The translations under genes and the position numbers were made by a program. 64,000 bases of DNA from Mesostigma viride (Eukaryota; Streptophyta; Mesostigmatophyceae; Mesostigmatales; Mesostigmataceae), in the NCBI GenBank assembly GCA_009746045.1, contig RPFO01000240.1:942042-1006041 (forward strand). Reading direction: 5' to 3'. Positions 11,970-22,081 of the stretch are shown piece after piece; positions within the stretch are counted from its first letter, which is position 1; every line of letters begins with the position of its first letter. The notes below the pieces were generated by a model. It saw only the letters and a program-made list of their open reading frames with translations, ran no database searches and was not told the DNA's origin.

Positions 11970-12421
11970 TTAGACAGCTTGCTGAGATGGGTCCATCAGA
12001 GACTGAAGAACCTTGTATTGCACTGCTGCCTTCTGCACTAGCTTGGTCAAAGCATCAGCAGGATTGTCAACCCCAGGGATATGCTCAATATTGGCCAAGG
12101 AGGACAACTCCTTAAGAAGGAGATAATCCAAGTCCCTACTTCTGGCCATCTGCCTGTGCACAAACTGCACCATCCCCATGGAGTCTGTTTTTAGAAGAGT
12201 GGTAACCTGAAGTGGCCAAGGAGTGTTAGAAGTCATCTGATGAAGCAACTCCTTCAGATAAAGGCTTGTGTGAATGCCTTCACAAATAGCCCTGCATTCT
12301 GCCACATCACTGCTGACAGCCACCCGTTTGTGCAGGCGACTAAACCAGCTCACCAAACTCCCCAGGCCTTCCTGTCTGAGCACAAAGAGCCCTGCAGCCC
12401 TGCCCCTGACCTTGGAGACCT
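11970..12421 (-). pseudogene. Copia A(-) RNase H, C-terminal piece
   Basis: This encodes the end of pol from SKVRGRAAGLF to the stop at 11970. It contains the RNase H AECRA and TDSM positions and the terminal HIPGVDNPADALTK block. It is the correct-frame version of the A(+) sequence at 6700-7141, including the LLKELSSL segment that A(+) has lost. It is separated from RT by TRIM1, which inserted after SMDSRQ with duplication of GCCTG. RNase H removes the RNA strand during reverse transcription. Confidence 0.85.
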
Positions 12422-12426
12422 GCCTG

Positions 12427-13117
12427 AGTTATATACAACGACTAAGCAAAAGTTTTAGTTATATACAACGATTCCTGACGGAATCGATACTAAGCGCTTA
12501 GTACCGATTCCGCAAGGAATCGTTGTATATAACTAAGACTGTTGCGACACGCCGGCATCCCGGGTTCGAATCCCGCTAGGATCGTTCCGGGGGTGGATTT
12601 TTCGCCTAGTAATGCGAATAACGTTGCGGACGCTAATCGTTCGGCCTAATATGTTAATCGAAATAGGCAAGTGCTCTCCGCTTACTAGGCGGAGTACCAG
12701 CGCTAGCTATTCGACTGATATGATGTGCTCAACCGGCTAATCATCTGTGTTGTTCGACGTCGCTCCGAAAATCGGCTAAGTCCCCGAAATCGGCTAAGTT
12801 CCACGCGATGTCTCGCTATAATCGACTAGGCCTAGTTCGGTGGCTCGCTGGGCACCGAGTATGATAGGCCGCTGGCCTCTGACCCCCCGTCGAATAGGAA
12901 ATTTCGACAATCGAATAAGGAAAATTCGATAATCGAATAGGAAAGTTCGATGGTCGAATAGGCAACTTCGATAATCGAATAGCCAATTCGATGACCCGAC
13001 TAGTATCGGCCTTAGCCTTGCCGGCGCAAGCAAAAGTTTTAGTTATAAACATCGATTCCTGCGGAATCGACACTAAGCGCTTAGTATCGATTCCGTCAGG
13101 AATCGTTGTATATAACT
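12427..13117. mobile_element. TRIM1: small element with palindromic terminal repeats
   Basis: A 691-bp insertion in Copia A(-) with GCCTG duplicated at 12422-12426 and 13118-13122. Its ends are AGTTATATAC...GTATATAACT. It carries two terminal units of 77-78 bp (12457-12534 and 13041-13117), each a near-perfect palindrome centred on ACTAAGCGCTTAGT, and an extra partial unit at 12427-12456. The roughly 500-bp interior is non-coding and holds a tRNA-like T-arm/B-box (12563-12573) and an array of TTCGATAATCGAA-like palindromes (about 12890-13000). Size and terminal repeats fit a TRIM, although palindromic LTRs are not typical. Foldback element is the alternative. Confidence 0.8.
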
Positions 13118-13122
13118 GCCTG

Positions 13123-13828
13123 CTGTCCATTGAGCTATCCACATACAGCTCCATGCAAATGGGTTGTGATAAATCCACTGCAGACAGCAGAATGCCAGAT
13201 GAAGCCCTGACCTGATCAGCCACCTTGGCAGACCCTAGCTCCACCAGCATGTCATCAGGCAACCTGGCTATGACCATAAGGTCTGGCCTGGAAATGCCTG
13301 CCACCCAAGCAACCATGCCCCTGACCATAGGACACAGTGCCTGTGTGATGGTTGGAGGAAGCTTGCTAATGAGGGTCTCTTGATAATCATTGCCCCCCAC
13401 CAGTAGCATACGCCACTCCCCCCCCTTCTTCACCAGTGTGGCCTCCATGCCCACAAACAGCAGAGGCTCATTCTCCACCTGCCATTGCTCCCTACCCAGA
13501 GGAAACTTGGACTTAATGATGGAGATCAGCTCCTTAAGCCACGACGTGGGAGCTATCAGATGTAGGTAATCCCCGTGCAGCGAAGCATACACTGGCAGGC
13601 CTTCCCATTGCCCCAGAAACAGACAGGGGTCTACAGGAGAGACCTTCAAGTTGCAATGCTCCTTCAGGAAACGGTTGAGAGTCTCCCTCCAGATTATTGG
13701 ACTTGACCTCAGGCCCTCCAGGCCCTTGAGGATTTTAAGGAACTCAGTGTGAATGTCCCTTTTCCATACAGCAGGCACCCTGACATAGAAAGACGTCTTG
13801 CCCTCCCACTTTTCCTGTGCCACATCTG
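13123..13828 (-). pseudogene. Copia A(-) reverse transcriptase, central and C-terminal piece
   Basis: RT from DVAQEKWEGKT to SMDSRQ, between TRIM2 and TRIM1. It includes the EGLRSSPIIWRETL block and the palm box, which here reads LHGDY. The second catalytic Asp of the expected HGDD is replaced by Tyr (GAT-TAC against GAT-GAC in A(+)). Downstream blocks FVGMEATL and ARLPDDML match A(+) and resemble families C and D. The D-to-Y change and the flanking insertions make this copy inactive. Confidence 0.87.
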
Positions 13829-13833
13829 CATCC

Positions 13834-15086
13834 AGTTATATACAACGATTCCTGACGGAATCGACACTAAGCGCTTAGTACCGATTCCGCAAGGAATCGT
13901 TGTATATAACTAAAACTTTTGCTTGCGCCGGCAAGGCTAAGGCCGATACTAGTCGGGTCATCGAATTGGCTATTCGATTATCGAAGTTGCCTATTCGACC
14001 ATCGAACTTTCCTATTCGATTATCGAATTTTCCTTATTCGATTGTCGAAATTTCCTATTCGACGGGGGGTCAGAGGCCAGCGGCCTATCATACTCGGTGC
14101 CCAGCGAGCCACCGAACTAGGCCTAGTCGATTATAGCGAGACATCGCGTGGAACTTAGCCGATTTCGGGGACTTAGCCGATTTTCGGAGCGACGTCGAAC
14201 AACACAGATGATTAGCCGGTTGAGCACATCATATCAGTCGAATAGCTAGCGCTGGTACTCCGCCTAGTAAGCGGAGAGCACTTGCCTATTTCGATTGACA
14301 TATTAGGCCTAACGATTAGCGTCCGCAACGTTATTCGCATTACTAGGCGAAAAATCCACCCCCGGAACGATCCTAGCGGGATTCGAACCCGGGATGCCGG
14401 CGTGTCGCAACAGTCTTAGTTATATACACCGATTCCTGACGGAATCGATACTAAGCGCTTAGTACTCCGCCTAATCAGCGTCAGGAATCGGTGTATATAA
14501 CTAAGACTGTTGCGACACGCCGGCATCCCGGGTTCGAATCCCGCTAGGATCGTTCCGGGGGTGGATTTTTCGCCTAGTAATGCGAATAACGTTGCGGACG
14601 CTAATCGTTAGGCCTAATATGTCAATCGAAATAGGCAAGTGCTCTCCGCTTACTAGGCGGAGTACCAGCGCTAGCTATTCGACTGATATGATGTGCTCAA
14701 CCGGCTAATCATCTGTGTTGTTCGACGTCGCTCCGAAAATCGGCTAAGTCCCCGAAATCGGCTAAGTTCCACGCGATGTCTCGCTATAATCGACTAGGCC
14801 TAGTTCGGTGGCTCGCTGGGCACCGAGTATGATAGGCCGCTGGCCTCTGACCCCCCGTCGAATAGGAAATTTCGACAATCGAATAAGGAAAATTCGATAA
14901 TCGAATAGGAAAGTTCGATGGTCGAATAGGCAACTTCGATAATCGAATAGCCAATTCGATGACCCGACTAGTATCGGCCTTAGCCTTGCCGGCGCAAGCA
15001 AAAGTTTTAGTTATATACAACGATTCCTTGCGGAATCGGTACTAAGCGCTTAGTACCGATTCCGCAAGGAATCGTTGTATATAACT
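13834..15086. mobile_element. TRIM2: head-to-head dimer of the TRIM1 element
   Basis: A 1253-bp insertion in RT with CATCC duplicated at 13829-13833 and 15087-15091. It has three palindromic terminal units (13834-13911, 14418-14502, 15009-15086) separated by two copies of the TRIM interior in opposite orientations, giving unit-interior-unit-inverted interior-unit. The middle unit has a variant centre (CTCCGCCTAATCAGCG). The single outer duplication shows the dimer inserted as one piece or formed in place by unequal copying. Confidence 0.85.
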
Positions 15087-17100
15087 CATCCCCCTCCAGA
15101 AATGCCCTCTTGAAGTCTGCCACCACTGAGCCATAGTCCAAGCCCTTGTTGAGAAGGCCTAGAAGTACACACAGCAGCAGCCTCCAAGTGTCATGCAGCA
15201 TGCCAGGGGTATACAACTCCTCAGCAGTGCACTCACCAGTACCCTTGAACTCATTCAGGACTGGCCTGACATGTGGTACCTTGACCCCGTCCACCTCCTT
15301 CATCTTGATGACAAACTTTGAGCTTGAGTAGACGTCGTGCAGGAGGCAGGTCATTGACAGGTTCCACGCATTTCTTGGAGATCCAGTCCTCCCCAGATTT
15401 AATCAGACCCAGTGTGACCTGGGGACACATAATGGGAGAGGACATGAGCTTCAGCAGGTCTTGGTAGTTGATAGGGCTGTGTCCAGCAAGTGAGTGAGGA
15501 CCAATGCCCAAACTGCTTGGATGACTAGCAGCTGGCAATATGAGGTCATCAACCAAGGGCTCCTGCCCCTGGCACACTTGCACACGCTTAACCGTCCTGG
15601 TTACTGCACGTGATAGGTGAGTGGTCCTGAAATTAATCAGTGGGACCTGACCAGCCCCTTCCTTCGTCAGGAGAGAGGACGTGATCACTACCCCATCCTG
15701 GCATAGGAAATTCTGCCCCAGAAGAGCAGGTCCCTGATAGCCCTCCAAGACACAAAAAGCAGTGTCCTGTCCAAGGATAGGAATAGATACCTCACCCAGT
15801 ACCTTCACGTGTACCCCGCCACTGAAGTCAGACACAAACTGATAGCTGGGTTCAGACATGCTGTACCCTGCTGCAGCTCTGGTCCCAATGATGGAAACCT
15901 GAGAATTAGTGTCTACCTCCAAGGCAGTGTCCAGCCCCAGATTGCCATGCCACCTGAGCTTGGCTACCTTGGGCTGCTTCTTGGCTCTTTGTAGAGCCCC
16001 AATCAATCCAGCCAAACTTGTCCCCCTGGGCTTGGTTAGTGCCTTGGGCTTGACAGTTGACTCCCCAGCTGTTGACCTTGCAGCCTGTTCAACAGGTACC
16101 TCTGCAACCTGGCCAGGGCTGACAGATTCCCCTGCAACAGATGTGGTCGTTGCGTCAGTGATGTCACTTGGGACCTGAAAATCCTGCAGATCCTGTGAGC
16201 CTTGTGCCTGACTGCCCTCATTCATCAGGTTAGGCTTGACATATGACCAACTCAGCCGGTGCACATGCTTTGGTTCGTCCTCCATGCTGACCAAGCATGC
16301 GTGGCTAGCTTCATCAACCTGGGTAACCACCCCAGGACTCCAGCTACCACGTTTGCCATAAAGGCTAGGTTCCTTCCAAGCTAGGACCTTCTGACCCACT
16401 TGTGGCTCCAGCATCTTCCAACCCCGGTCCTTCTCCCTCAGCTTGGCAAAGGTGACATGTGCAGCTTGTTTCCAGCCCTCCAGCACATGTGGTGGGCACA
16501 GGCCATGATATAGACCCATAGGGCTGACAGCAACTCCATCATAGTAGAAGTTAACCCTGCTGTTCAGCTGCTGCTCCACGTTCCTCAGCCATGCACTCCT
16601 GACAAGTGCAGGTGCAGACAAGGGTACCCAGTCTTCAGAGATGATCAATTTCTTGACCTCCTGGATTGCCCTCTCGATAGCACCCTGCTGCCCATGAGCC
16701 TCCCTAGGTGTAACCAGCAACTCAGGAAGGGTAGGATCACCCTTGAGATGCTGAAACTGCATGTCCACCTGGATCCTTGTGGTAGGAAACTTGGCTCTTA
16801 CATTCTGCAGGGCAGCCAGCAAGTACCTGTTCTTCATAGAAGGTAAATGCTCCAGCACCTTGTATTTTGTGTACCTGTCCACGCACACCAACAGTTGCAT
16901 GCCCCTGATGTGTTGGATATCACACTGTAGATCACCAATGCTCTGAGGTAGAGTTTTGGCATGTGATTTCCTGGGCTTGTTGGAGGACAACTGGCACTTA
17001 CACCGTGAGGCAGCTTGCTGGCACGCCTTGAGAAGGGGTGCCCTACCCATACGGAAGGCAAAGTTGTTTGACAGAGAAGTGGCATGCCCAAACATTACAA
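15087..17100 (-). pseudogene. Copia A(-) pol: integrase, retropepsin-like domain, RT start
   Basis: The 627-residue frame 17134-15251 encodes an integrase with a zinc region (MFGHATS...SRCKC), catalytic D68, D124 and E154, and the C-terminal SLYGKRGSWSPG region. After a linker comes a retropepsin-like domain: VDTNSQVSII near residue 406, VSDFSG, and ALLGQNF near residue 472. The RT start (LNEFKGTGECT, VADFKRAFLEGD) follows in another frame at 15354-15092; a 1-nt indel near 15320 breaks the join. The protease thus lies between integrase and RT, unlike canonical Copia (PR-INT-RT) or Gypsy (PR-RT-INT). Its active site reads D-T-N and not D-T/S-G. Families C and D share this order. Confidence 0.88.
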
Positions 17101-17871
17101 TTCGTTCAAGTGGCCCGCCGGAGCGGCTGTACAATTTTTCCCAGTGAGCGCGCTGCCAAGTGTACTTGTGGGCAAATTTCTAGGTGCTCCGTCACTTCGA
17201 GGTACTAAAAATTAGGCTACGGTGCAAATTCAGCGAATTTCAGCGAATTTTCAGTCGAACGAAAGGAAGTGACGCCAACTACCAAAAAATTTCCGTTACG
17301 AATTTTCAGTCCAACACTTTGCGCAAAATGAAGTGACGGCAACTACCAAAACGTTTCCGTTACGCATTTCCCAGTCCAACACTTTGCGCAAAATGAAGTG
17401 ACGGCAACTACCAAAACGTTTCCGTTACGAATTTTCAGTCCCACACTTTGCGCAAATTTTAGTAGGGCTACACGCAAGCTACCTTTCAAAATTTTGTGCA
17501 AGTATGGAACGCATTTCATTCGTCCGGAGGAACGCTGCCCGCCAACTACCCCCGTTCAGAAATTTCCATCGAACTTTACTTGAGATTTGGAAATCTGAAT
17601 GTCCGCGCAAATTTTAGTAGGGCTGCACGCAAGCTACCTTTCAAAATTTTGCGCAAGTATGGAACGCAATTCATTCGTCCGGAGGAATGCTGCTCGTCAA
17701 CTGCCCCCGTTCAGAAAGTTGCGCCGAACTTTACTTGAGATTTGGAAATCTGAACGTGCGGTTGGAGTTTCGCGGGGAAACCCAAGTTCCCCAAGTAATT
17801 CACCAATGACGCGCTTCGAACACTTGCCCGCTAAAACCTAAGCAGCCGCTCCGGCTGGCCACTTAAACGAA
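17101..17871. mobile_element. Non-coding insertion with 25-bp inverted ends (MITE-like)
   Basis: 771 bp with imperfect inverted ends (TTCGTT, then C/T, then AAGTGGCC, then GCCGGAGCGGCTG). Removing it leaves a continuous Copia A frame reading HQVVMFGH across the junction, which proves it is an insertion in the integrase zinc region. The duplicated target seems to be at most one base, so the superfamily is unclear. The interior has no ORF and consists largely of tandem repeats: about 70 bp x3 at 17260-17450 and about 155 bp x2 at 17450-17750. Confidence 0.65.
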
Positions 17872-18316
17872 ACTTGATGCATGTTGTGGATTCGGGCACC
17901 CAACTCCTGGTACACAGAGGAAGCAGTCCCTGGCACAGTCAGGACTGTGCTGTCAGGTTGTCCAGCATCACCATGCTGACTTCCATCCTGTTCTGACTCA
18001 GAGCCTGAGTCACCCTGCTCATGCCCAACGCCTGGACCGCCAGCAGGGACCACATGCATACCACCAGAGGCCTTCACACCCCTCTGTGGTTGTACATTGG
18101 TTTCTCTCAAAATGAGAGGTCCACCCTCGTGCCCAGCACGAGGATGCATGGGGTCAGACATTCTTACAGCTGCACCAGCTGTCAAGGACGTCTTCATAGG
18201 AACCTGTACCTCTCCAGGTGACCTGGGGCCACCCTGAACCTGGAGATCACCCTCTTGTTGCCCAGATATAAAATCTGCATTGGAGCACCTGGCCTCCCCC
18301 TTGGGTGAATTAACTC
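17872..18316 (-). pseudogene. Copia A(-) gag-pol linker segment before integrase
   Basis: An open minus frame with low-complexity, Gly/Ser/Pro-rich sequence leading into NMHQV, the first His of the integrase zinc region. I see no protease here. The DSGSESEQDG stretch looks like a disordered linker and lacks a DSG-A-T type active site. It is bounded by the insertions at 17101 and about 18317. Confidence 0.6.
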
Positions 18317-20032
18317 GTCGTCTGTCCCTGGTCCTCTACGGAGGACTGAGTTGAACTCAGTCCTCTCTAGAGGACCGAGTTTTTGGGTTTCGTAGAAAAT
18401 TGGCCCCGGTCAGAATGTTTGTCAAAAAAATTCTCTCAAAATTTATTCAAATACTACGTGAAAAGATCTTTCTTGGACATATTTTTGGGATTTTTTTGGA
18501 TTTGGTATGAGCGGCTAAATGTACGGTCAAAGTACAGGTGGTAAGGGTACTTTTCCACGTGAAACGCGAGTTCCGGAAATGCACGACCTAGCCATGGCGG
18601 CTCGCGCCCATGCATGCAGTTTACGTTTGCGGACGAGTTAGCTGTCCAAACTCAGTAAATAGATTTAACATGCCCTAAAGATGATAAAAATCAATTTTTA
18701 GCTCGCGGGGATGCGATTTACCCGGTGTCGGCACTGTTCTTGCTGGAAAAAACTGCGATAAGGCAGGTCGACGGAATTGATGACTGCGCTTGCTTTCCGG
18801 CGCAATTTCAATGGCTGATAGGTTTCTTTCTACATTCTAACATGCATTGTATTAGAATAAATTGAGTGACAGTATAGATTTGATGATTTCGACCATTCTG
18901 TCACGTCATGGTCTATGTGCCGAAGAGTGCCACTTTTGCGGGCACCGCCTGGGCCAAGGTAACGCCAGCCGTGCCAGGTAAAGCCGGATAATCGTTGCCT
19001 CTTCGTTCCTTGATGTTCGTACATGAGTTTAAGCTTGCGAGGCGTTGTCAGGTTCAGGTCTTGATGCTGTTTCTTGACCGTTGCCTGCCCCTCTCTAAAA
19101 CCCCCTTTTCAGATGATGTTAGCAGGCATTTGCCTTAACCCAGTGTAGTTGTGCAGGGTTTTAGGAGCTGTGCAGGTTTAAACACCTTCGTAGATGTTAG
19201 TTATTCTCTTGCTACGTTCATACTGCATGATTGTGTGGCCACGGGCTGCGTCAAGGGTGCATTCAAGCTTTTTTACGGGTGAGTGAAAAGTCTTGGTGAC
19301 AAACCACTGCCATCATGTGCCAGCAACTATGTTGGCCACATCATGGCAAGGCAAAACAGTTATAGCCATATCTATTGTTGTTAGAAACAATGGAAATATG
19401 CTTAACCTACCCATTATATTGGTGGTTGACACTTATAACATAACCCTTTGTTGGTAGGTATCCAAGCCCATTCCCTACATGCATGCACAGGCTCTCACTA
19501 CATGATAAGGTATGATATACCTGAAGTATGATGATGCAAGTGTGTTGTTCTGTAATGCTTGAAGGGAAATGAGTTGATTGGGATGGTTGGTGGCCACGGT
19601 ATTGTGTAGTATGACCGCACTTACATGCTAGCAAAGTTAGCAAAAGCCCCATTCCTCTCCTGAGGACTGAGAGTTTTTTAATTGTTTCAGGCAGTTGCAG
19701 TGGCCAAATTGAGCCCAGTTTTTTGCCACGTTTCAAGAACTATATTGTTTACATGCCTATATTTTTTCTTCATGCACCAGGATTTGATTGAATTTTTCCC
19801 ACTCGTTCTTATCCCGAAAAATGCAAAATCGCGAGGGGTGCCCAACGTCCGTGTAATTTTCAGGTGTTCGGGTCAAGTTTTCACATATGCAGTATTTTTG
19901 CCAACAAAATGACATCTAGTACACCCCCGATCCACATCAAAACATTTGGGATGGACCCCCCACCTAGTCACTACACGCGGTTGAAAATTGTCAACTCAGT
20001 CCTCCTGTGAGGACTGAGTTGGGACAGACGAC
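18317..20032. mobile_element. Non-coding insertion with nested palindromic ends
   Basis: About 1.7 kb between Copia A(-) gag and pol. The ends carry the inverted 12-mer GTCGTCTGTCCC / GGGACAGACGAC, and just inside them palindromes of the form ACTCAGTCC...GGACTGAGT (18341-18375 and 19992-20020). The same ACTCAGTCC palindromes occur just inside the piggyBac ends at 52188-52209 and 55378-55434, so a non-autonomous relative is possible. I found no direct target duplication, so exact limits are uncertain. No coding potential. Confidence 0.55.
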
Positions 20033-20056
20033 CTGTGTAGGGGTTGCCTCAGACAG

Positions 20057-21166
20057 TCACTGCTCCTTGTTGTCTTCTTGCTGACTGCCCTTTGAAGGCT
20101 GGCCTGCCTGGGACTTGTTGTTGTTCTTGTTGTTGTTCTTCTTGTTGCTGCCCTGGCCCTGGGTCTTCTTGAAGCTGGGACACTCCTTCTTGATGTGCCC
20201 CCACCCCTTGCACAGGTAGCATTGTATCTTTGACTTGCCCTGGCCACTGCCCCCGTTGTCAGACGCGTTGCCCTGCTTGGGCTGACCACCCACCCGCCTG
20301 AACACCGACTTGGAGTGTGACCTCCCGTCAGGGTCGGGTGAATGATTGGCCTTCCGCTTGTTATGGTTGCCCCTACGCCCTCCTTGGCTTCGGTCAGCCT
20401 CGGACGATTTGGAGCCACCCTGGGTACGCCCACCTGCCTGGGTAGCCTTCACTGCTGGCACTCCACCCTCAAACAGCTCCTCTGCCTCGAGTGCTTGTTT
20501 GATTATGACCTTGTAGGCCTTGAGGGTTGAGTGTGGGGCACACATGACCTTTAAAGAGCCACGTGTAGCCTTGTCCAGCCCAGAAACCTTGAGCCAGTTT
20601 GTCAGGGCTATGTTGTCAGCAACATTAAAGCCGTGAGCCCTGCCCTCCTCAACCATTTTACAATAGTTAAGGAAGTTCTGGATCAGGTCCCCCTTGACCT
20701 CCCACCCCTGGTATTTATCCTGCCAATGGATCCCCACTTTCTTCCTCTGATCCTCTAGCAGCTCCTTTAACTCTGCCACGTAGCTGGACCAGGCCTTGTT
20801 GGCCTTCTTACACTCTCTAGTGAGGTCCTTTATCTGATCTGTACACTTGCCAAAAGTCTGGCTACCTATCCAGATCTGGTAATAGTTTGTACCACCGTAC
20901 AAACTTGGAAACCCCTCTAGCCCCTCCACAAACTCCTCAGCCTGCTTGGGCTTTGTGTCTGACGTGACAGGTTGCAGTTGATTCACAATAAGCAAACCCT
21001 GGGTAGTGAGATCATAACCAAGAACAGCTTGTGTATTATTAGGGTTGTGATGAACATTGGTAATTTCCCCGGTGACACCCACGTCATCTACGTGAGCTGT
21101 CCCACTACCAGCACCACCATTATTCCCACTGGCTGGGGCACCTTTGCTACGGCGCCCTTCTGCCAT
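20057..21166 (-). CDS. Copia A(-) gag with CCHC zinc knuckle
   Basis: A 369-residue ORF. The N-terminal half is predicted globular (residues about 60-230, with EEFVEGLEGFPSLYGG and a helical WQDKYQGWEVKGDLIQNFL region), as expected for a capsid. It is followed by a basic Gly/Ser/Lys-rich linker and a zinc knuckle CYLCKGWGHIKKEC (C-x2-C-x4-H-x4-C) near residue 320, then an Asn/Lys-rich tail. The zinc knuckle packages element RNA. The start is the ATG at 21166; the upstream frame is open back to the ORF0 stop. Pol follows the stop but is split by the 18317 insertion. Confidence 0.85.
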   Translation of the reverse strand: MAEGRRSKGAPASGNNGGAGSGTAHVDDVGVTGEITNVHHNPNNTQAVLGYDLTTQGLLIVNQLQPVTSDTKPKQAEEFVEGLEGFPSLYGGTNYYQIWIGSQTFGKCTDQIKDLTRECKKANKAWSSYVAELKELLEDQRKKVGIHWQDKYQGWEVKGDLIQNFLNYCKMVEEGRAHGFNVADNIALTNWLKVSGLDKATRGSLKVMCAPHSTLKAYKVIIKQALEAEELFEGGVPAVKATQAGGRTQGGSKSSEADRSQGGRRGNHNKRKANHSPDPDGRSHSKSVFRRVGGQPKQGNASDNGGSGQGKSKIQCYLCKGWGHIKKECPSFKKTQGQGSNKKNNNKNNNKSQAGQPSKGSQQEDNKEQ

Positions 21167-21328
21167 TCTGCACTACAAGCTATTCAAAACACCTCAGCAA
21201 AGCAGCAAAATAAAGTATGTACAAAAACTGTCGCAATTGCCGCCTGCGCCGGTGTCGCCGCCGCCCCCGCGAATCGCCGCTGAAAATCGACAAAATGCCG
21301 ACTGGTACGTGAAAACGGGCCGATTTAT

Positions 21329-22057
21329 TCAGTAATCGAGGCCGCGAAAATCACAGTACTGGTAGGAGTATGCTGGATCCTCCATATCCGGCGTGTGTGC
21401 CGGACCTGCGCCCGTATGGATCAACACCGGTGTGTTGGCTGCGTTTTGCGTCGGCTCGAAAATTTCAATTCGCCGACGCGCGACGAGGCGCAGAGGATGT
21501 GTAAAAATCGACAGCAACTCCCAGCCTGCGGGAATCCACTCGCGCAAGGCTGCAAGAAAAGCCACCAGGTTAATGAGAACCTGGCGTTCTCGACTGCGTA
21601 CGCCGCGAGTGAGCAGCGACAGCAATGCGAGGTCTTGAAATGAGTTGGTTGTGACCACCGGCGCGCCCCCCGTGCGTGTCGATGCCCAGTTTTGCAGGTT
21701 TCTCTGGTAGCCGGTCAGCGAGGAAATGGCGTTGTCGATCTCCTCGATGGCGGTGGTGACCTCAGTTACCGACCGCAAACCGCCACGGACCTGGACCGTG
21801 AATTGCGAAAGAATATTTCGAATGGTGTCCAGCGGCCCACGAATAGCCGGCACCAGTTGCGGCAGTTGGGGGTTCTCGGGAAAATCCCCGAGCAATGGGA
21901 GAGCTGCGCGCTGCCGACGATGGAGTTCGTCCAGCGATATCGTGACCTCGTCAAGCAGTTGTTGCCACGATGGCGCAGCCGGCCTTGGTAACGGATCAGC
22001 CGGCGGAGCGGCTACCTCCTCATCACCGGGAATTCGGAATTCTTCAGAATTTGGCAT
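21329..22057 (-). CDS. Copia A(-) upstream ORF (ORF0), unknown function
   Basis: A 242-residue ORF starting 24 nt from the 5' LTR and ending in TGA, in the same frame as gag 160 bp downstream. It is Pro-rich at the start and then mostly helical (LLDEVTISLDELHRRQRAA; TIRNILSQFTVQVRGGL). I do not recognise a domain. It may be the matrix-like N-terminal part of Gag separated by a nonsense codon, or a true separate protein. Copia D has a similarly placed ORF ending in an in-frame stop, but I see no clear sequence similarity between the two. Confidence 0.65.
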   Translation of the reverse strand: MPNSEEFRIPGDEEVAAPPADPLPRPAAPSWQQLLDEVTISLDELHRRQRAALPLLGDFPENPQLPQLVPAIRGPLDTIRNILSQFTVQVRGGLRSVTEVTTAIEEIDNAISSLTGYQRNLQNWASTRTGGAPVVTTNSFQDLALLSLLTRGVRSRERQVLINLVAFLAALREWIPAGWELLSIFTHPLRLVARRRIEIFEPTQNAANTPVLIHTGAGPAHTPDMEDPAYSYQYCDFRGLDY

Positions 22058-22081
22058 GTTTGGAACGAGGCGTGTAATACG

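Noticed and set aside
12541-12590. A complete tRNA gene in the TRIM interior
   Set aside because: Only a T-arm and part of a variable/anticodon region can be seen; no matching acceptor 5' strand or D-arm at the right distance.
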